Shown here piece after piece: positions 1 to 9,917 of a stretch of DNA of 64,000 nt. The position numbers and the translations under genes were made by a program. Position 1 is the first letter of the stretch, and each line of letters starts with the position of its first letter. Source of the stretch: Rhodoflexus caldus (GTDB lineage Bacteria; Bacteroidota; Bacteroidia; Cytophagales; Thermoflexibacteraceae); the NCBI RefSeq assembly GCF_021206925.1, contig NZ_JAJPRF010000003.1:62001-126000 (forward strand). Reading direction: 5' to 3'. The notes beneath the pieces were generated by a model, which saw nothing but the letters and a program-made list of their open reading frames with translations, was not told the DNA's origin and did no database searches.

Positions 1-144
1 ATTGAGTGTTTCCGGACGTGAGTTTACGAAGTTATCGCATGAGATAACCTCATATTTGCCTTGTTGCAACAGTGCAATAACTGTGTGCGAGCCTATGTAG
101 CCACATCCTCCGGTTACGAGGATGGCAGGTTTTGATGCTGTCAT
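1..144 (-). CDS. galE: UDP-glucose 4-epimerase, N-terminal fragment (cut by window edge)
   Basis: Only the first 48 codons are inside the window; the gene continues beyond base 1. They encode the start of an NAD-binding Rossmann fold: [11 protein letters not shown] at residues 11-21, followed by the acidic end of strand beta-2 (SCDNFVNS). This pattern is typical of GalE, which interconverts UDP-glucose and UDP-galactose with bound NAD. The ATG at 144 is the first start after a terminator-like hairpin and is well placed before the glycine motif. Other extended SDR epimerases cannot be excluded because the catalytic YxxxK lies outside the window. Confidence 0.8.
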   Translation of the reverse strand, partial: MTASKPAILVTGGCGYIGSHTVIALLQQGKYEVISCDNFVNSRPETLN

Positions 145-162
145 GGAATCATTCAAAAAAAA

Positions 163-191
163 TGAAGTGCCGCCACACAGGGGGCACTTCA
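163..191 (-). terminator. Hairpin terminator after the TlpA-like gene
   Basis: A 9-bp perfect stem (163-171 with 183-191) is followed on the minus strand by a run of eight T. It sits 22 bases past the stop of the thioredoxin lipoprotein gene and before galE, so the two leftward genes are probably separate transcripts. Confidence 0.7.
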
Positions 192-212
192 CAAATATAA
201 TCATCAGCGATT

Positions 213-1316
213 TTATTTCAGTAATTCGGTAAGGCGGTCTTCCAATGCCTGCCCGCGGAGGTTTTTATCTATGATGATGCCGTTTTTGTCTAACAGCACC
301 GTCATGGGGATACCCTGAATGCGATAAAGCGGTACAACGGATGATTGCCAGAATTTCAGGTCGGAAACATGAGTCCAAGTCAGCCCGTCGTCTTTGATGG
401 CTTTGAGCCACTGGTCTCTTTCCTTGTCCAACGAAACGCCGAATATTTCAAAATCTTTTCCTTTGAACCTGTTGTACATGCGCACTACGTTCGGGTTTTC
501 GCGGCGGCAGGGGCCACACCACGAAGCCCAGAAGTCAATGAGCACGTATTTGCCGCGCAGCGAGGAGAGCCTGATTTCTTTTCCTTCGGGGTCGTTCAGT
601 GCAATTTCGGGGGCGGGTTGTCCAATGGCGGTTTTGCTGATTTGTTCTAATCGCTTGCCAAAATCAACCACATACTCCGAAGTAGGATGCGCCTGTGCAA
701 GTTTTTGGTGGATTTGCTGCAAAAAAGCTATTTCTTTATCGGCATCGAGCGCACCTGCCACCACAATAGACACAATGGAAGAAGGATTTTGTTCTATCAT
801 TTGCTTGGCTTTGCCGATAGCATCGGCAGAAAGTGACTGATAGGCTTCCATCAGTTGCTCTTGCGTCAATTGCCCGTTTACTGCCAAAGCCTGTACGCTG
901 TCGGCCTTTCTGCGGAAAGATTGCTCCAACCCGTAAAAACGCAGCAAATAGTCGGTGTCGGGCGAGCCGCTTACTTTAAATGTGCCATTGGTTTGCCCGG
1001 CCGCTTCCACCTTTATTATTGCGGGTTGCGTAATTACCAAATCTCCGAATTGTGTATTGTACACATTCAGCGAATAGAAACCGGGAGATTCTACTTTTAC
1101 TTCCATGCGAAACTTACCGTTGTCATCGGGCTTGACCGAATCTACGGGGACAGCTTTTTCCAACCCTTGCCTGCTCAGATAAACCATTTTACCGGGTTGC
1201 GGATTGGCAATTGTTCCTTCAATAACTGTTACTTCCGCATGTGTATTTTCAGCAGCATTTTGGCAGGCTGCAAGTGCTGCTCCGAACAGTAAAAGGAAAA
1301 CAGTTTTGCGATTCAT
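213..1316 (-). CDS. TlpA-family thioredoxin-like lipoprotein
   Basis: A predicted 367-residue periplasm-facing lipoprotein: the signal peptide ends in a lipobox with Cys18 (FGAALAAC). The N-terminal half (about 25-210) resembles the DUF4369 region that precedes many Bacteroidota thioredoxins. The C-terminal half (about 227-367) is a TlpA/AhpC-type thioredoxin fold with active site WCGPC at 266-270 inside [14 protein letters not shown]. Such proteins reduce or isomerise periplasmic disulfides or supply electrons for cytochrome maturation; the substrate is unknown. The open frame continues 13 codons upstream, but the ATG at 1316 directly precedes the signal peptide and is preferred. A -7-like element lies at 1343-1350. 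It is divergent from mfd. Confidence 0.88.
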   Translation of the reverse strand: MNRKTVFLLLFGAALAACQNAAENTHAEVTVIEGTIANPQPGKMVYLSRQGLEKAVPVDSVKPDDNGKFRMEVKVESPGFYSLNVYNTQFGDLVITQPAIIKVEAAGQTNGTFKVSGSPDTDYLLRFYGLEQSFRRKADSVQALAVNGQLTQEQLMEAYQSLSADAIGKAKQMIEQNPSSIVSIVVAGALDADKEIAFLQQIHQKLAQAHPTSEYVVDFGKRLEQISKTAIGQPAPEIALNDPEGKEIRLSSLRGKYVLIDFWASWCGPCRRENPNVVRMYNRFKGKDFEIFGVSLDKERDQWLKAIKDDGLTWTHVSDLKFWQSSVVPLYRIQGIPMTVLLDKNGIIIDKNLRGQALEDRLTELLK

Positions 1317-1342
1317 CGCTAAAATTAAATTTAAGACAGCAT

Positions 1343-1350
1343 CAAAAATA
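1343..1350 (-). promoter_or_regulatory. Candidate -7 promoter element of the TlpA-like gene
   Basis: TATTTTTG on the minus strand matches the Bacteroidota -7 consensus TAnnTTTG and lies 26 bases upstream of the ATG at 1316. No convincing -33 TTTG is seen at the usual spacing. Confidence 0.4.
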
Positions 1351-1455
1351 GGCAAAAAGCACCCGCTTACAGGTGGTTGCCGACCGATTTTGGATTATTT
1401 AACATTGATTGCCGGCATCTGTAAGATTGGGAGTTCCTCTCTGCCCAATCTTTCC

Positions 1456-1463
1456 TAACTTTG
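1456..1463 (+). promoter_or_regulatory. -7 element of mfd, four bases before ATG
   Basis: TAACTTTG matches TAnnTTTG. Only four bases (CCCT) separate it from the mfd ATG, so transcription should begin at or next to the start codon. There is no ribosome-binding site. Confidence 0.5.
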
Positions 1464-1467
1464 CCCT

Positions 1468-4400
1468 ATGACTGCACAAGAGTTGTTGGGGCTGTATGCC
1501 AACGATGCGTTTATTCAAAATATCGCCCATCAGATTAACCGAACGGGTACGGGAACTATACCACTGCGCGGCCTTACGGGCAGTCAGGACGCGGTTATTG
1601 CTGCAACACTCTATAAAATCAATCCGCAGCCGCAATTGTTTTTGCTGCACGATAAGGAAGAAGCCTACTACTTTTTTAATGACCTTCAAAACCTGCTGAA
1701 AGACCAGTTGCGCCCCGGGCAGGAAATATTGTTTTTTCCTACGTCCTACAAGCGGCCTTATCAGTTTCAGGAAGTTGATAACGCAAATATTTTACAGCGG
1801 GCAGAGGTACTGAACCGCATCAACCAGACCAAAAACTACCTGCAAGGGGAAATCATTGTGAGTTACCCCGAAGCAATGACCGAAAAAGTAATCAACAAGC
1901 GCTCGCTTGTAGAAAATACCTTTCTGGTGAAAATAGGGGAGAAAATCAACGGCGAATTTGTTGCCGAACTGCTGCACAGCTACGATTTTGAGCGCACGGA
2001 TTTTGTCTATGAACCCGGGCAGTTTGCCGTTCGCGGTGGTATCATAGACGTATTCAGCTATGCCGGCGACCTGCCCTATCGAATAGAATTGTTTGGCGAT
2101 GAGGTGGAAAGCATCCGCACATTTGACCCCGTTACGCAACTTTCGGTAGCACAGGTACAGTCCATTGCAATCATCCCCAACGTGCAAACCAAACTGCTGC
2201 ACGAAACTCGGGAGCCGTTTCTGAAATTTATTCCCAAAAACACTCGCATTTGGGTGAAAGACTTGGCTCTTACCTTGGAGGTTTTGCGCAAATATTTTGA
2301 CAAAGCCACACAAGATTTTGCCGAAATAGTATCGGGCAGCGACATCCAACTGGTTGCCAAACCTGCTGACCTTTTTGAAACCGCAGAGAATTTTAAAGAA
2401 GCCCTTCAGTCTTTTGCTGTGTTGGAATTTGGCAAACGATTTACAAGCAAGCACAAAGCCATAGAATTCAGCAGCAAACCGCAACCCTCGTTTAACAAAG
2501 ATTTCACGCTGATTGCCAAACACTTAGACGAAAATCAACTGCGCGGCATTACCAACGTGCTGGTAGCAGAACAGCATCGGCAATTGGAGCGGCTTCGTAC
2601 TATTTTTGAGGAAATAGACCCGCAATTGCGTTTCCAAACGCTGCATTTGGCACTGCGCGAAGGCTTTTGCGATGAACTCCTGCAAATAGCCTGCTATACC
2701 GACCATCAGTTGTTTGAGCGTTTCCACCGCTACAAAGCCAAAGAGCGATTCTCTAAGTCGCAGGCCATGACCATCCGCGAACTGAAATCGCTGCAAATAG
2801 GCGACTACGTAACCCACGTGGACTATGGGGTAGGGCGATTTGCGGGGTTAGAAAAAGTAGAATCTAACGGCAAAGTGCAGGAATCCATCCGACTAGTCTA
2901 TCGGGACGACGATATTTTATACATTTCCATTCATTCGCTGCACAAAATTGCCAAATATACAGGCAAAGACGGTGCCACACCTCCGCTGAGCAAACTCGGC
3001 TCGCCGGAGTGGGAAAACAAAAAGAAGAATGTCAAAAAGAAAGTTCGCGACATTGCCAAGGAGTTAATAAAACTCTATGCCAAGCGCAAAGCCGCACCGG
3101 GGTTTGCTTTTTCCAAAGACAATTATTTGCAAATTGAACTGGAAACCTCATTTCTGTATGAGGATACGCCCGACCAAGCAAAAGCTGCCGCCGCCGTTAA
3201 GGCAGACATGGAACAGCCCTACCCGATGGACAGGCTCGTTTGCGGCGATGTGGGCTTCGGCAAAACCGAGGTGGCCATTCGTGCAGCCTTTAAAGCTGCC
3301 ATTGACGGCAAACAGGTTGCCGTATTGGTGCCAACAACCGTACTGGCTATGCAGCACTACAAAACTTTCAGCGAACGCCTGAAAAATTTCCCTGTGCGCG
3401 TGGAATACATCAACCGCTTTAAATCTGCCAAAGAAATTAAAGCAACCCTGCAAAACCTTGCCGAAGGTAAAATTGACATTCTGATTGGTACGCACCGCAT
3501 TGTGAGCCAAGACGTCAAATTCAAGGATTTGGGCTTACTGATTATAGATGAAGAGCAAAAGTTTGGTGTAAAAACCAAAGACCGTCTCAAAGAAATGCGC
3601 GTCAATGTGGATGTGCTCACACTTTCGGCAACACCGATTCCGCGCACTTTGCAGTTTTCGCTCATGGGCGCGCGCGACCTTTCCATTATCACCACGCCGC
3701 CGCCCAATCGCCAGCCCGTTACTACCGAAATTCACGTGTTCAAAGAAGAGCTCATCCGCGATGCAATCAGCTATGAGTTGCAACGCGGCGGACAGGTGTT
3801 TTTCGTACACAACCGCATCGGCGATATTGAAGAAATTGCCAATATTATTCTGCGGCTTGTACCCGATGCCCGCATTGGCATTGCGCACGGGCAAATGGAC
3901 GGCAAAAAATTAGAAGCCGTGATGATGAAGTTCATTGAGGGTGAGTATGACGTGCTGGTTTCTACCAACATTATTGAAAGCGGCTTGGACATTCCCAATG
4001 CCAACACCATTATCATCAATCGGGCACATACTTACGGGCTTTCCGACCTGCACCAGATGCGCGGCCGCGTCGGGCGCTCCAACCGCAAAGCCTTCTGCTA
4101 CCTGCTTACGCCGCTGATGAGCGGCCTTACGGCAGATTCACGCAAGCGTTTGCAGGTGCTGGAAGAATTCAGCGATTTGGGAGATGGCTTCAAAGTGGCC
4201 ATGCGCGACTTAGACATCCGCGGCGCAGGCGACCTGCTGGGGGCAGAGCAAAGCGGCTTCATTACCGACATCGGCTTTGAAATGTACCATCAGATTCTGG
4301 ATGAAGCCATTCAGGAACTGAAAGAAACTGAATTCCGCGAGCTGTTTGAGCGCGAGCTGTCGCTGAAACAAGAGGATTTCGTGAAAGACTGCACCATTGA

Positions 4401-4842
4401 AACCGACTTTGAAATCATTATACCCGACACGTACGTTTCGGGCATCAGCGAGCGGCTACGCCTCTACACGCAAACAGACAGTATCAAAACCGAGGAGGAA
4501 TTAGAGCAATTCCGCCAGTCGCTGATAGACCGCTTTGGCCCCATGCCGCGCTCAGTATGGGACTTGCTGCGTACCGTTCAACTGCGCTGGCTGGCGCAAA
4601 AAATGGGTTTTGAAAAAATTACGCTCAAAGGCGGTACGCTCAAAGGTTATTTCCTCAATAAGGAATCCTATTTTCAGGGCGAAATTTTCGGGCAGATTAT
4701 TCGCTATGCCACACGCAACCCCAAAAACTGCCGCCTGAAAGAAACCAACAAAGGCCCTGTGCTGATTATAGAAAACATCACCGATGTGGAAAAGGCTATG
4801 CAGGTGATGGAAGATATGACAGGGAAATTACAGGAAGCATAG
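1468..4842 (+). CDS. mfd: Transcription-repair coupling factor Mfd
   Basis: A 1124-residue superfamily 2 translocase that pushes stalled RNA polymerase off damaged DNA and recruits UvrA. Visible in order: a UvrB-like N-terminal module (about 1-400), an RNA-polymerase-interacting CarD/RID domain starting near 440 (QIGDYVTHVDYG), a RecG-like motor with Walker A GDVGFGKTE near 594-602 and DEEQ near 694, SAT motif LSATPIPRT, the QMRGRVGRS motif VI, and a C-terminal TRCF domain (about 980-1090). The length is normal for the family and no frame break is seen. It is convergent with the FAD oxidoreductase gene, with a 54-base gap. The -7 element four bases upstream suggests a leaderless transcript. 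Confidence 0.97.
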   Translation: MTAQELLGLYANDAFIQNIAHQINRTGTGTIPLRGLTGSQDAVIAATLYKINPQPQLFLLHDKEEAYYFFNDLQNLLKDQLRPGQEILFFPTSYKRPYQFQEVDNANILQRAEVLNRINQTKNYLQGEIIVSYPEAMTEKVINKRSLVENTFLVKIGEKINGEFVAELLHSYDFERTDFVYEPGQFAVRGGIIDVFSYAGDLPYRIELFGDEVESIRTFDPVTQLSVAQVQSIAIIPNVQTKLLHETREPFLKFIPKNTRIWVKDLALTLEVLRKYFDKATQDFAEIVSGSDIQLVAKPADLFETAENFKEALQSFAVLEFGKRFTSKHKAIEFSSKPQPSFNKDFTLIAKHLDENQLRGITNVLVAEQHRQLERLRTIFEEIDPQLRFQTLHLALREGFCDELLQIACYTDHQLFERFHRYKAKERFSKSQAMTIRELKSLQIGDYVTHVDYGVGRFAGLEKVESNGKVQESIRLVYRDDDILYISIHSLHKIAKYTGKDGATPPLSKLGSPEWENKKKNVKKKVRDIAKELIKLYAKRKAAPGFAFSKDNYLQIELETSFLYEDTPDQAKAAAAVKADMEQPYPMDRLVCGDVGFGKTEVAIRAAFKAAIDGKQVAVLVPTTVLAMQHYKTFSERLKNFPVRVEYINRFKSAKEIKATLQNLAEGKIDILIGTHRIVSQDVKFKDLGLLIIDEEQKFGVKTKDRLKEMRVNVDVLTLSATPIPRTLQFSLMGARDLSIITTPPPNRQPVTTEIHVFKEELIRDAISYELQRGGQVFFVHNRIGDIEEIANIILRLVPDARIGIAHGQMDGKKLEAVMMKFIEGEYDVLVSTNIIESGLDIPNANTIIINRAHTYGLSDLHQMRGRVGRSNRKAFCYLLTPLMSGLTADSRKRLQVLEEFSDLGDGFKVAMRDLDIRGAGDLLGAEQSGFITDIGFEMYHQILDEAIQELKETEFRELFERELSLKQEDFVKDCTIETDFEIIIPDTYVSGISERLRLYTQTDSIKTEEELEQFRQSLIDRFGPMPRSVWDLLRTVQLRWLAQKMGFEKITLKGGTLKGYFLNKESYFQGEIFGQIIRYATRNPKNCRLKETNKGPVLIIENITDVEKAMQVMEDMTGKLQEA

Positions 4843-4896
4843 CTTCAGGCCTGATAGTCGCATTTCCACACCGCTTGATAAAAACTTGTTTCGGTA

Positions 4897-6030
4897 TCAG
4901 GCACGCATCAGTTCCGCAAGGCTGTTACCAATCATAGAACCGATGGCGACCCCCATGCCACCCATGCGCACCCCCAAAAATACCTGCGGCAGCGTAGGGT
5001 GGGGCTGAACAATCGGCTGTTTGTTCGGCCCGAATGCCATAATACCTGCCCACCGCATGGCAATTCGGAAATCTGTATCGGGCAAGATAACACGGCGCAA
5101 CTTTTCCTCCAACAAATTCATAATCAGTGGCGTAACTTCAAATTTTGTGGTGGTTTCACCCGCAAAATCGGCATTGCGCCCTCCTCCGAACAGCACGCAA
5201 TTGCCTACGTTGCGGAAGTAATAGTACCCCTCGTCCATGTGAAACGCACCACGAAAAGGCAAATTCGGGATAGGTTCGGTAATGAGTACCTGCCCGCGGC
5301 CAGGGCGCACATCCAATTCGGGGAATAATTCACGGGCAAAAGCATTGGTGCAAACGGCCACCTTTTCAGATTGAAAATCAATACTTTGCGGTAATGTTTG
5401 GCATGAAATTACAATTTTCCCCTGTTGTTCATGCAGTTCACGCACTTCACAACCCGTTACAATGTGTACTCCGCGTTCCGCTGCATATTGCCAGAGGCTT
5501 TTCATCATTTGCCCTGTATGCAGCATTCCTTCTAAGCAGTTGAAAACCAATGCTTTGCTGTGTTGATGACAAAAGCCGAACTCGCGAATTTTATCGTTAT
5601 GCAATGTGAATATCTTTTGCTTGAAGAGCTTGAACAGCATGAAATTAACGGCTTCCAAATGTTGCAGGCTGTTCAACTCCTGTTCACCGATGAGTTCATA
5701 GCCGCCGACAGGCTCATAGCCGATGCGCTCGTCGCCAAGCCTTTGACGCAGCCGAAGCAGCCCTTTCCATCGCAACTCTACCAGTGCGAGCATTTCCTCT
5801 TCGGACATGGTTTGCAGGTCGGCCAGCAGTTCGGTCAGGCTACCGAAGCAGGCAAAACCCGCATTTTTGGAGCTTGCTCCCGTAGGCAATGCACCGCGTT
5901 CAATCAATAAAATGCGCTTGTCGGGTTGGCTTTCTGCCAGCGCTGCGGCGGTTGAAAGCCCGACAATTCCTCCGCCGATTACTGCGTAGTCGTAATCGGT
6001 AAATGATGCTTTTTCCCAAAAACTCAGCAT
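4897..6030 (-). CDS. FAD-dependent amine/amino-acid oxidoreductase (DAO family)
   Basis: A 377-residue DAO-fold flavoprotein. The dinucleotide-binding motif YAVIGGGIVGLSTA is at 14-27, followed by an acidic end of strand two (LLIERG) and the GASSKNAGFA substrate/flavin loop usual in glycine oxidase-like and YgaF/L-2-hydroxyglutarate-like enzymes. The C-terminal RWAGIMAFGPNKQPIV segment is the FAD-closing region. Substrate cannot be read from sequence; an amine, D-amino acid or 2-hydroxy acid is possible. It starts two bases after the stop of the TPR gene, so the two are almost certainly co-transcribed. Confidence 0.85.
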   Translation of the reverse strand: MLSFWEKASFTDYDYAVIGGGIVGLSTAAALAESQPDKRILLIERGALPTGASSKNAGFACFGSLTELLADLQTMSEEEMLALVELRWKGLLRLRQRLGDERIGYEPVGGYELIGEQELNSLQHLEAVNFMLFKLFKQKIFTLHNDKIREFGFCHQHSKALVFNCLEGMLHTGQMMKSLWQYAAERGVHIVTGCEVRELHEQQGKIVISCQTLPQSIDFQSEKVAVCTNAFARELFPELDVRPGRGQVLITEPIPNLPFRGAFHMDEGYYYFRNVGNCVLFGGGRNADFAGETTTKFEVTPLIMNLLEEKLRRVILPDTDFRIAMRWAGIMAFGPNKQPIVQPHPTLPQVFLGVRMGGMGVAIGSMIGNSLAELMRA

Positions 6031-6032
6031 TG

Positions 6033-7862
6033 TCAGTTTACGTTATCTCCGCGCAAAGTACGGAAACGGCGGCGAGCTTCCGCTGTGTAGATGCTTCCTT
6101 TGTATTTTATCAGTACGTCCTGATAGAGTTGCATGGCCGTTGCTTTGTCTTTCAGGTTTTCTTCCTGAATTTTTGCCATTGTGAATAAGGCATCGTCTGC
6201 CAGAATATCATCGCCGTATTCTTCCACAATTTTTTTCAGCCGGTCTATTGCCTGCCCAAACTGACCGCGTTTCAAATAAATATTGGCCTGTGCCCAATAA
6301 ATTTCATCGGTCAGCGAATGGTTAGGGTAGGTGAGGAGCATTTTATCGTATCGGGCAAGTGCTTCGTCAAATTTATTTTGAAATACCAGCAATTCAATGG
6401 CCGAAAACTCGCGAAGGGTAGTTTCGGCTGTATCCAATTCCAGATTGTCTCCAATTAGCAGTGAAAGTTGCATGGCATCATTGGCAATTTCACGCGAGGT
6501 AGCTTCTTTGAGCACGTCCAGATATTCTTTGGCAAACTCAAAATCGCCTTTAAAATAGGAGAGGCGGGCATTGCGCAACTTTGCCAACTGTCCGATGTTG
6601 GTATTTTTTTCGGCTTTTTCAACTTGGGCATAGAACAGCGTGCTTTCCCAAGGTTCGCCTTTGAGCAGGTAAATATCTCCCAAATCCAATTTTGCCTGCG
6701 CGATAATATCGCGTTTATTGGCTATTGCAGGCGAAATTACAATCTGTTCCAATACTTTAATGGCAGTATCTTTATTGTCTAAATAGAAAGCCTGCAACAG
6801 TGCCATGCTTCGGGCAGCCTCGGCGGTGGACTCCCGTAAGCCCACTTCTGTAAGCATTTTGGTATAATCATTTACCAATTGTCTGATTTTCACCATATCA
6901 ACGGGAAAGGTATTTTTAATTACCTCTTCACGCGATTTAATCAACATTCTGCGCGCCACAGGATAGAGGTCGCCGGAGGGGTAGCGCTCTATCATATATT
7001 CAAAAATTTTAATGGCATTCTGAAAGTCTTTGTTCTCAACGGCAATCATGCCAAGGTCGTAAAGCCCCATGCCTTCTAATTTTTTGCGGCGGTCAATGGC
7101 TTTTGCCTGCACCAATGCTTTGCCAAACTCTTTGAGTTGTATGTAGTACCAAAGCATCATTTCATTATAGACGATTTGGTCGGGGTACTTTTGCAAATAG
7201 CGTATCAGAATACCTTCCATTTTGGCGAAAGCATCTTCATCCCGAATGCGGGATTGCAACACGCTTTGCACGTAATCCAATTGCCGTTCGCCTTCGGTGA
7301 GCAACTCCATGTATTCCTCAATCATTTTATCTACTTTGCCCGAAAGCGAGTAAAGCACCGCCAACTCATAAATAAACTTATCATTGCCGTTTTTCCGGCC
7401 AATCAGATAGAGTTGCTCGGCGTAGTCAAACAGGTTGGCATTAATGAAATAGCGAGCTGCATACTTAATCAGGTTGTCATCTTTTCGCACGGCAGCAATG
7501 AAGGATTCAAAGTGCTTTTGTGCTTCCTCACGCCGCCCCATCAGCCCCAGCACAACGCCGTAGTCCACATTGAACAAGCCTTCGGTCGGGTAGGCTTTCA
7601 CTTGCCGGCGCAGATATTTTTCGGCTTCGTCCAATTGCTGCAATTTCAGCATTGCATCCAAATAGTTTTTATGTATCTCATATACATACTGCTTATTGCG
7701 CGCCAATTTGGAGTAGATAGTCAAGGCCTTTTCAAACTCGCCATTTGTATAATATTCGTTGGCGAGTTCCAACTCATCTTGTGCCTGTGCTTGCAGCAGA
7801 AATCCTAATACGCAAACGAGCGGTAATAACCATTTTTTTGCGTTGTTCACTACATAAAGCAT
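6033..7862 (-). CDS. Secreted TPR-repeat protein
   Basis: About 609 residues with an N-terminal signal peptide (LLPLVCVLGFLLQAQAQ) and many tetratricopeptide-like helical pairs across the length, e.g. ANEYYTNGEFEKALTIYSK near the start and YWAQANIYLKRGQFGQAIDR near the C-terminus. It is presumably a periplasmic scaffold; the function is unknown. The frame can be opened at a TTG at 7868, but the ATG at 7862 is preferred. It is upstream gene of a two-gene operon with the FAD oxidoreductase. Bacteroidota often have large TPR proteins of this kind near cell-envelope genes. Confidence 0.82.
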   Translation of the reverse strand: MLYVVNNAKKWLLPLVCVLGFLLQAQAQDELELANEYYTNGEFEKALTIYSKLARNKQYVYEIHKNYLDAMLKLQQLDEAEKYLRRQVKAYPTEGLFNVDYGVVLGLMGRREEAQKHFESFIAAVRKDDNLIKYAARYFINANLFDYAEQLYLIGRKNGNDKFIYELAVLYSLSGKVDKMIEEYMELLTEGERQLDYVQSVLQSRIRDEDAFAKMEGILIRYLQKYPDQIVYNEMMLWYYIQLKEFGKALVQAKAIDRRKKLEGMGLYDLGMIAVENKDFQNAIKIFEYMIERYPSGDLYPVARRMLIKSREEVIKNTFPVDMVKIRQLVNDYTKMLTEVGLRESTAEAARSMALLQAFYLDNKDTAIKVLEQIVISPAIANKRDIIAQAKLDLGDIYLLKGEPWESTLFYAQVEKAEKNTNIGQLAKLRNARLSYFKGDFEFAKEYLDVLKEATSREIANDAMQLSLLIGDNLELDTAETTLREFSAIELLVFQNKFDEALARYDKMLLTYPNHSLTDEIYWAQANIYLKRGQFGQAIDRLKKIVEEYGDDILADDALFTMAKIQEENLKDKATAMQLYQDVLIKYKGSIYTAEARRRFRTLRGDNVN

Positions 7863-8234
7863 ATACAAATAATTCTAATTGATTTTAATAATTAATTGAG
7901 GTTTATTGTTGAGCCGTGTATTAGTTGAATGGCCCTCGCTTTTGCCGTACTGTTCATTGCATTTTAATTATCTGAATAGGTAGTTCATCATAAAATGTAC
8001 ACTAACCGTGTTGTTATTAGCAAGTTAGCTTATTTATTCAACGAATTATTCAAATGTGAAGTTCGCTGTTCATCTTTTTAAATTTGGTGGCACACGTGAA
8101 TAACCATTGTGGAAGGATGAATAAATCATGGCAAGTCGTGTATAGCAAAACAGGTATCACCTGCCTTTTTCACAGATGATACCTGTTTGTTCATGCCTGT
8201 ACACTATGCTGTTCAAGATTTGTTCAAGGGAAAC
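7863..8234. other. Intergenic region, 372 bases
   Basis: AT-rich spacer between the TPR gene start and the 3' end of the Ig-like lipoprotein gene. It presumably contains the TPR operon promoter, though no full TTTG/TAnnTTTG pair was found. A 12-bp inverted repeat near the right end is described separately. No ORF, tRNA or structured RNA was recognised. Confidence 0.6.
8147..8189 (-). terminator. Long-loop inverted repeat after the Ig-like lipoprotein gene
   Basis: AAACAGGTATCA (8148-8159) pairs perfectly with TGATACCTGTTT (8177-8188) across a 17-base loop; the minus strand continues with a short T run. It lies 46 bases past the stop of the leftward gene, so it probably terminates the mnmG operon. 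Confidence 0.55.
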
Positions 8235-9914
8235 TTATTTGGGCGCGCGTACAGGAATTTGTTCTTTACTTGTGTCTATAATATTGTCTTCGTAGTCCCA
8301 CTTGGGTTTTACTTTGATGACTTCGCCAAAAACATAAACAGGCTCGGGGAGAATCCCTTTGGAAGGGTTGCCCGCATCCCATTTACCGTTGTTGTTCAGG
8401 TCTCCGATAATGCGAATGCGTTTATCTCCCGGGGTAACATATTCAAACTTGAAGTTCTTCGTATTGAATAGCTCTTGCTCTACGCTGAATTTGTCGGAGG
8501 TGAGCTGCACAATAAAATGCGGATAGTCGGTTCGTACCTCTCCGCTGATGGTAGCCAAGTCGTTGGGGTCGCGCTCTTTGTAACTGATTTCTTTGCCTTT
8601 CAATGTATCGGACTCTACGGAAATGAAAGCGTTTTTCCCGATTTTCATTTTGAATTCTTTGACGTTCTTGCCCAAATCTTTTTGGATGGTAAGTCGTGTA
8701 AAATTGGGATTCCAAGAGTAGTCTGCGGGCGTAAGTTTCTGCTTTTTGAGTGTATCTTTATTTGTAAAGACCTGATAATCAATGCTATCCATAGTAAATT
8801 CGCTAACGGGTTTATTAAAAACCAATTCAAATTTGAGCTTATGAATAGCCGGAGTAACCAAAGCTCCGCCTGCGGGAAATTCTTTGACCTCAAAGGGTGC
8901 TTTGCGGACATTTTTTTCTTTGGATACATCTGCAAAATAGACATTGAGCGTATCCGTAATGCGGTTCCCGGCCGAGTCTTGTGCAGTTAAATAGATTTTA
9001 CTGCTGTCGCCTATGTTATAGGCTTCGGTGCGGAAAAATCGGATAGCATCGTTCTCGATCATCCATCGGGTTTTATTTGCAAAGTCTGCGTCAGCATACT
9101 GTACCTCTGACATCTGCAAACCTTTATTGAATTTGACCTCGTAATATTGACGCACGGCGCGCGCCTGTGTACGGCGAAAAGGACGGGTATCGTATCGTAC
9201 CGTTTGCAGATTGACTATTCTGAAAGAGCGATTGACTAAATCAACCGGTACGGAGTCCATGCCGATTGCTTCTTGTGTGTTGTTGTAAATCAAATCGCTT
9301 TTAGTGCCTTCCTGCAAAGCATAAATTTTGTAGCGGTCGGGTTTAATATTTTTCAGATGGAACTTGCCCAAAGAGTCGGTTCTGGTTTGGTAAAGCGGCT
9401 TATGCTTGAAAATATCTAAGGTATCGTTCAGGCGGTAGAGTAGTACAGAGGCCTTGATTTCCGGCTGACCGGTTTGCAGTTGGGTTACTCTACCGCTGAT
9501 ATTTGCCGTATCTATTTGTTCTCCTGTACTGAAAGCGATGCGCAGATTTTCCGCTTTGTTGCGCTCATTTACATCTTGTACGGTTTCACCGAAGTCAAGC
9601 ACATAGGTAGTTTGTGGCTCGAAGGGTTCTTCAAATATCAGTGTCAGAATATTTTTATTGAGTTTAAACTCATAATCACCTTTGATGGTAGGCGTGATAA
9701 TGAGCCCTGATTTCAGGCTTTTCAGCTCAATATATTCATCAAATGCTAACTTAATAATTTTGCCGTTGAACTGTACACTTTGGTCTTTGGGGATACTGAA
9801 TAGCAATTGCGGCGGCGTTTCATCTTTGGGGCCGCCTGAGGGCGGAGTACCCATGTTGGCACATGCAGCCAGCAGACACAACATGAATACTCCGATAATA
9901 ATTTTTTGTAACAT
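8235..9914 (-). CDS. Ig-like (Big_5 type) lipoprotein
   Basis: 559 residues. The signal peptide has a lipobox ending at Cys18 (MLCLLAAC), so the protein is probably lipid-anchored. The mature N-terminus PPSGGPKDETPPQL is followed by an SbsA/Big_5 Ig-like domain (about 30-130, ending in LRIAFSTG); a carboxypeptidase-regulatory-like beta domain (about 135-200) and further beta-rich segments follow. This architecture is common in Bacteroidota and lacks an assigned function. It starts three bases after the mnmG stop, so it is translated from the same message. Confidence 0.8.
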   Translation of the reverse strand: MLQKIIIGVFMLCLLAACANMGTPPSGGPKDETPPQLLFSIPKDQSVQFNGKIIKLAFDEYIELKSLKSGLIITPTIKGDYEFKLNKNILTLIFEEPFEPQTTYVLDFGETVQDVNERNKAENLRIAFSTGEQIDTANISGRVTQLQTGQPEIKASVLLYRLNDTLDIFKHKPLYQTRTDSLGKFHLKNIKPDRYKIYALQEGTKSDLIYNNTQEAIGMDSVPVDLVNRSFRIVNLQTVRYDTRPFRRTQARAVRQYYEVKFNKGLQMSEVQYADADFANKTRWMIENDAIRFFRTEAYNIGDSSKIYLTAQDSAGNRITDTLNVYFADVSKEKNVRKAPFEVKEFPAGGALVTPAIHKLKFELVFNKPVSEFTMDSIDYQVFTNKDTLKKQKLTPADYSWNPNFTRLTIQKDLGKNVKEFKMKIGKNAFISVESDTLKGKEISYKERDPNDLATISGEVRTDYPHFIVQLTSDKFSVEQELFNTKNFKFEYVTPGDKRIRIIGDLNNNGKWDAGNPSKGILPEPVYVFGEVIKVKPKWDYEDNIIDTSKEQIPVRAPK

Positions 9915-9917
9915 GAG

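Noticed and set aside
1468-4842. Possible third parS-like ACGTGG inside mfd near 2815
   Set aside because: The sequence CCCACGTGGACT matches only the central 8 bases, not the 16-bp site.
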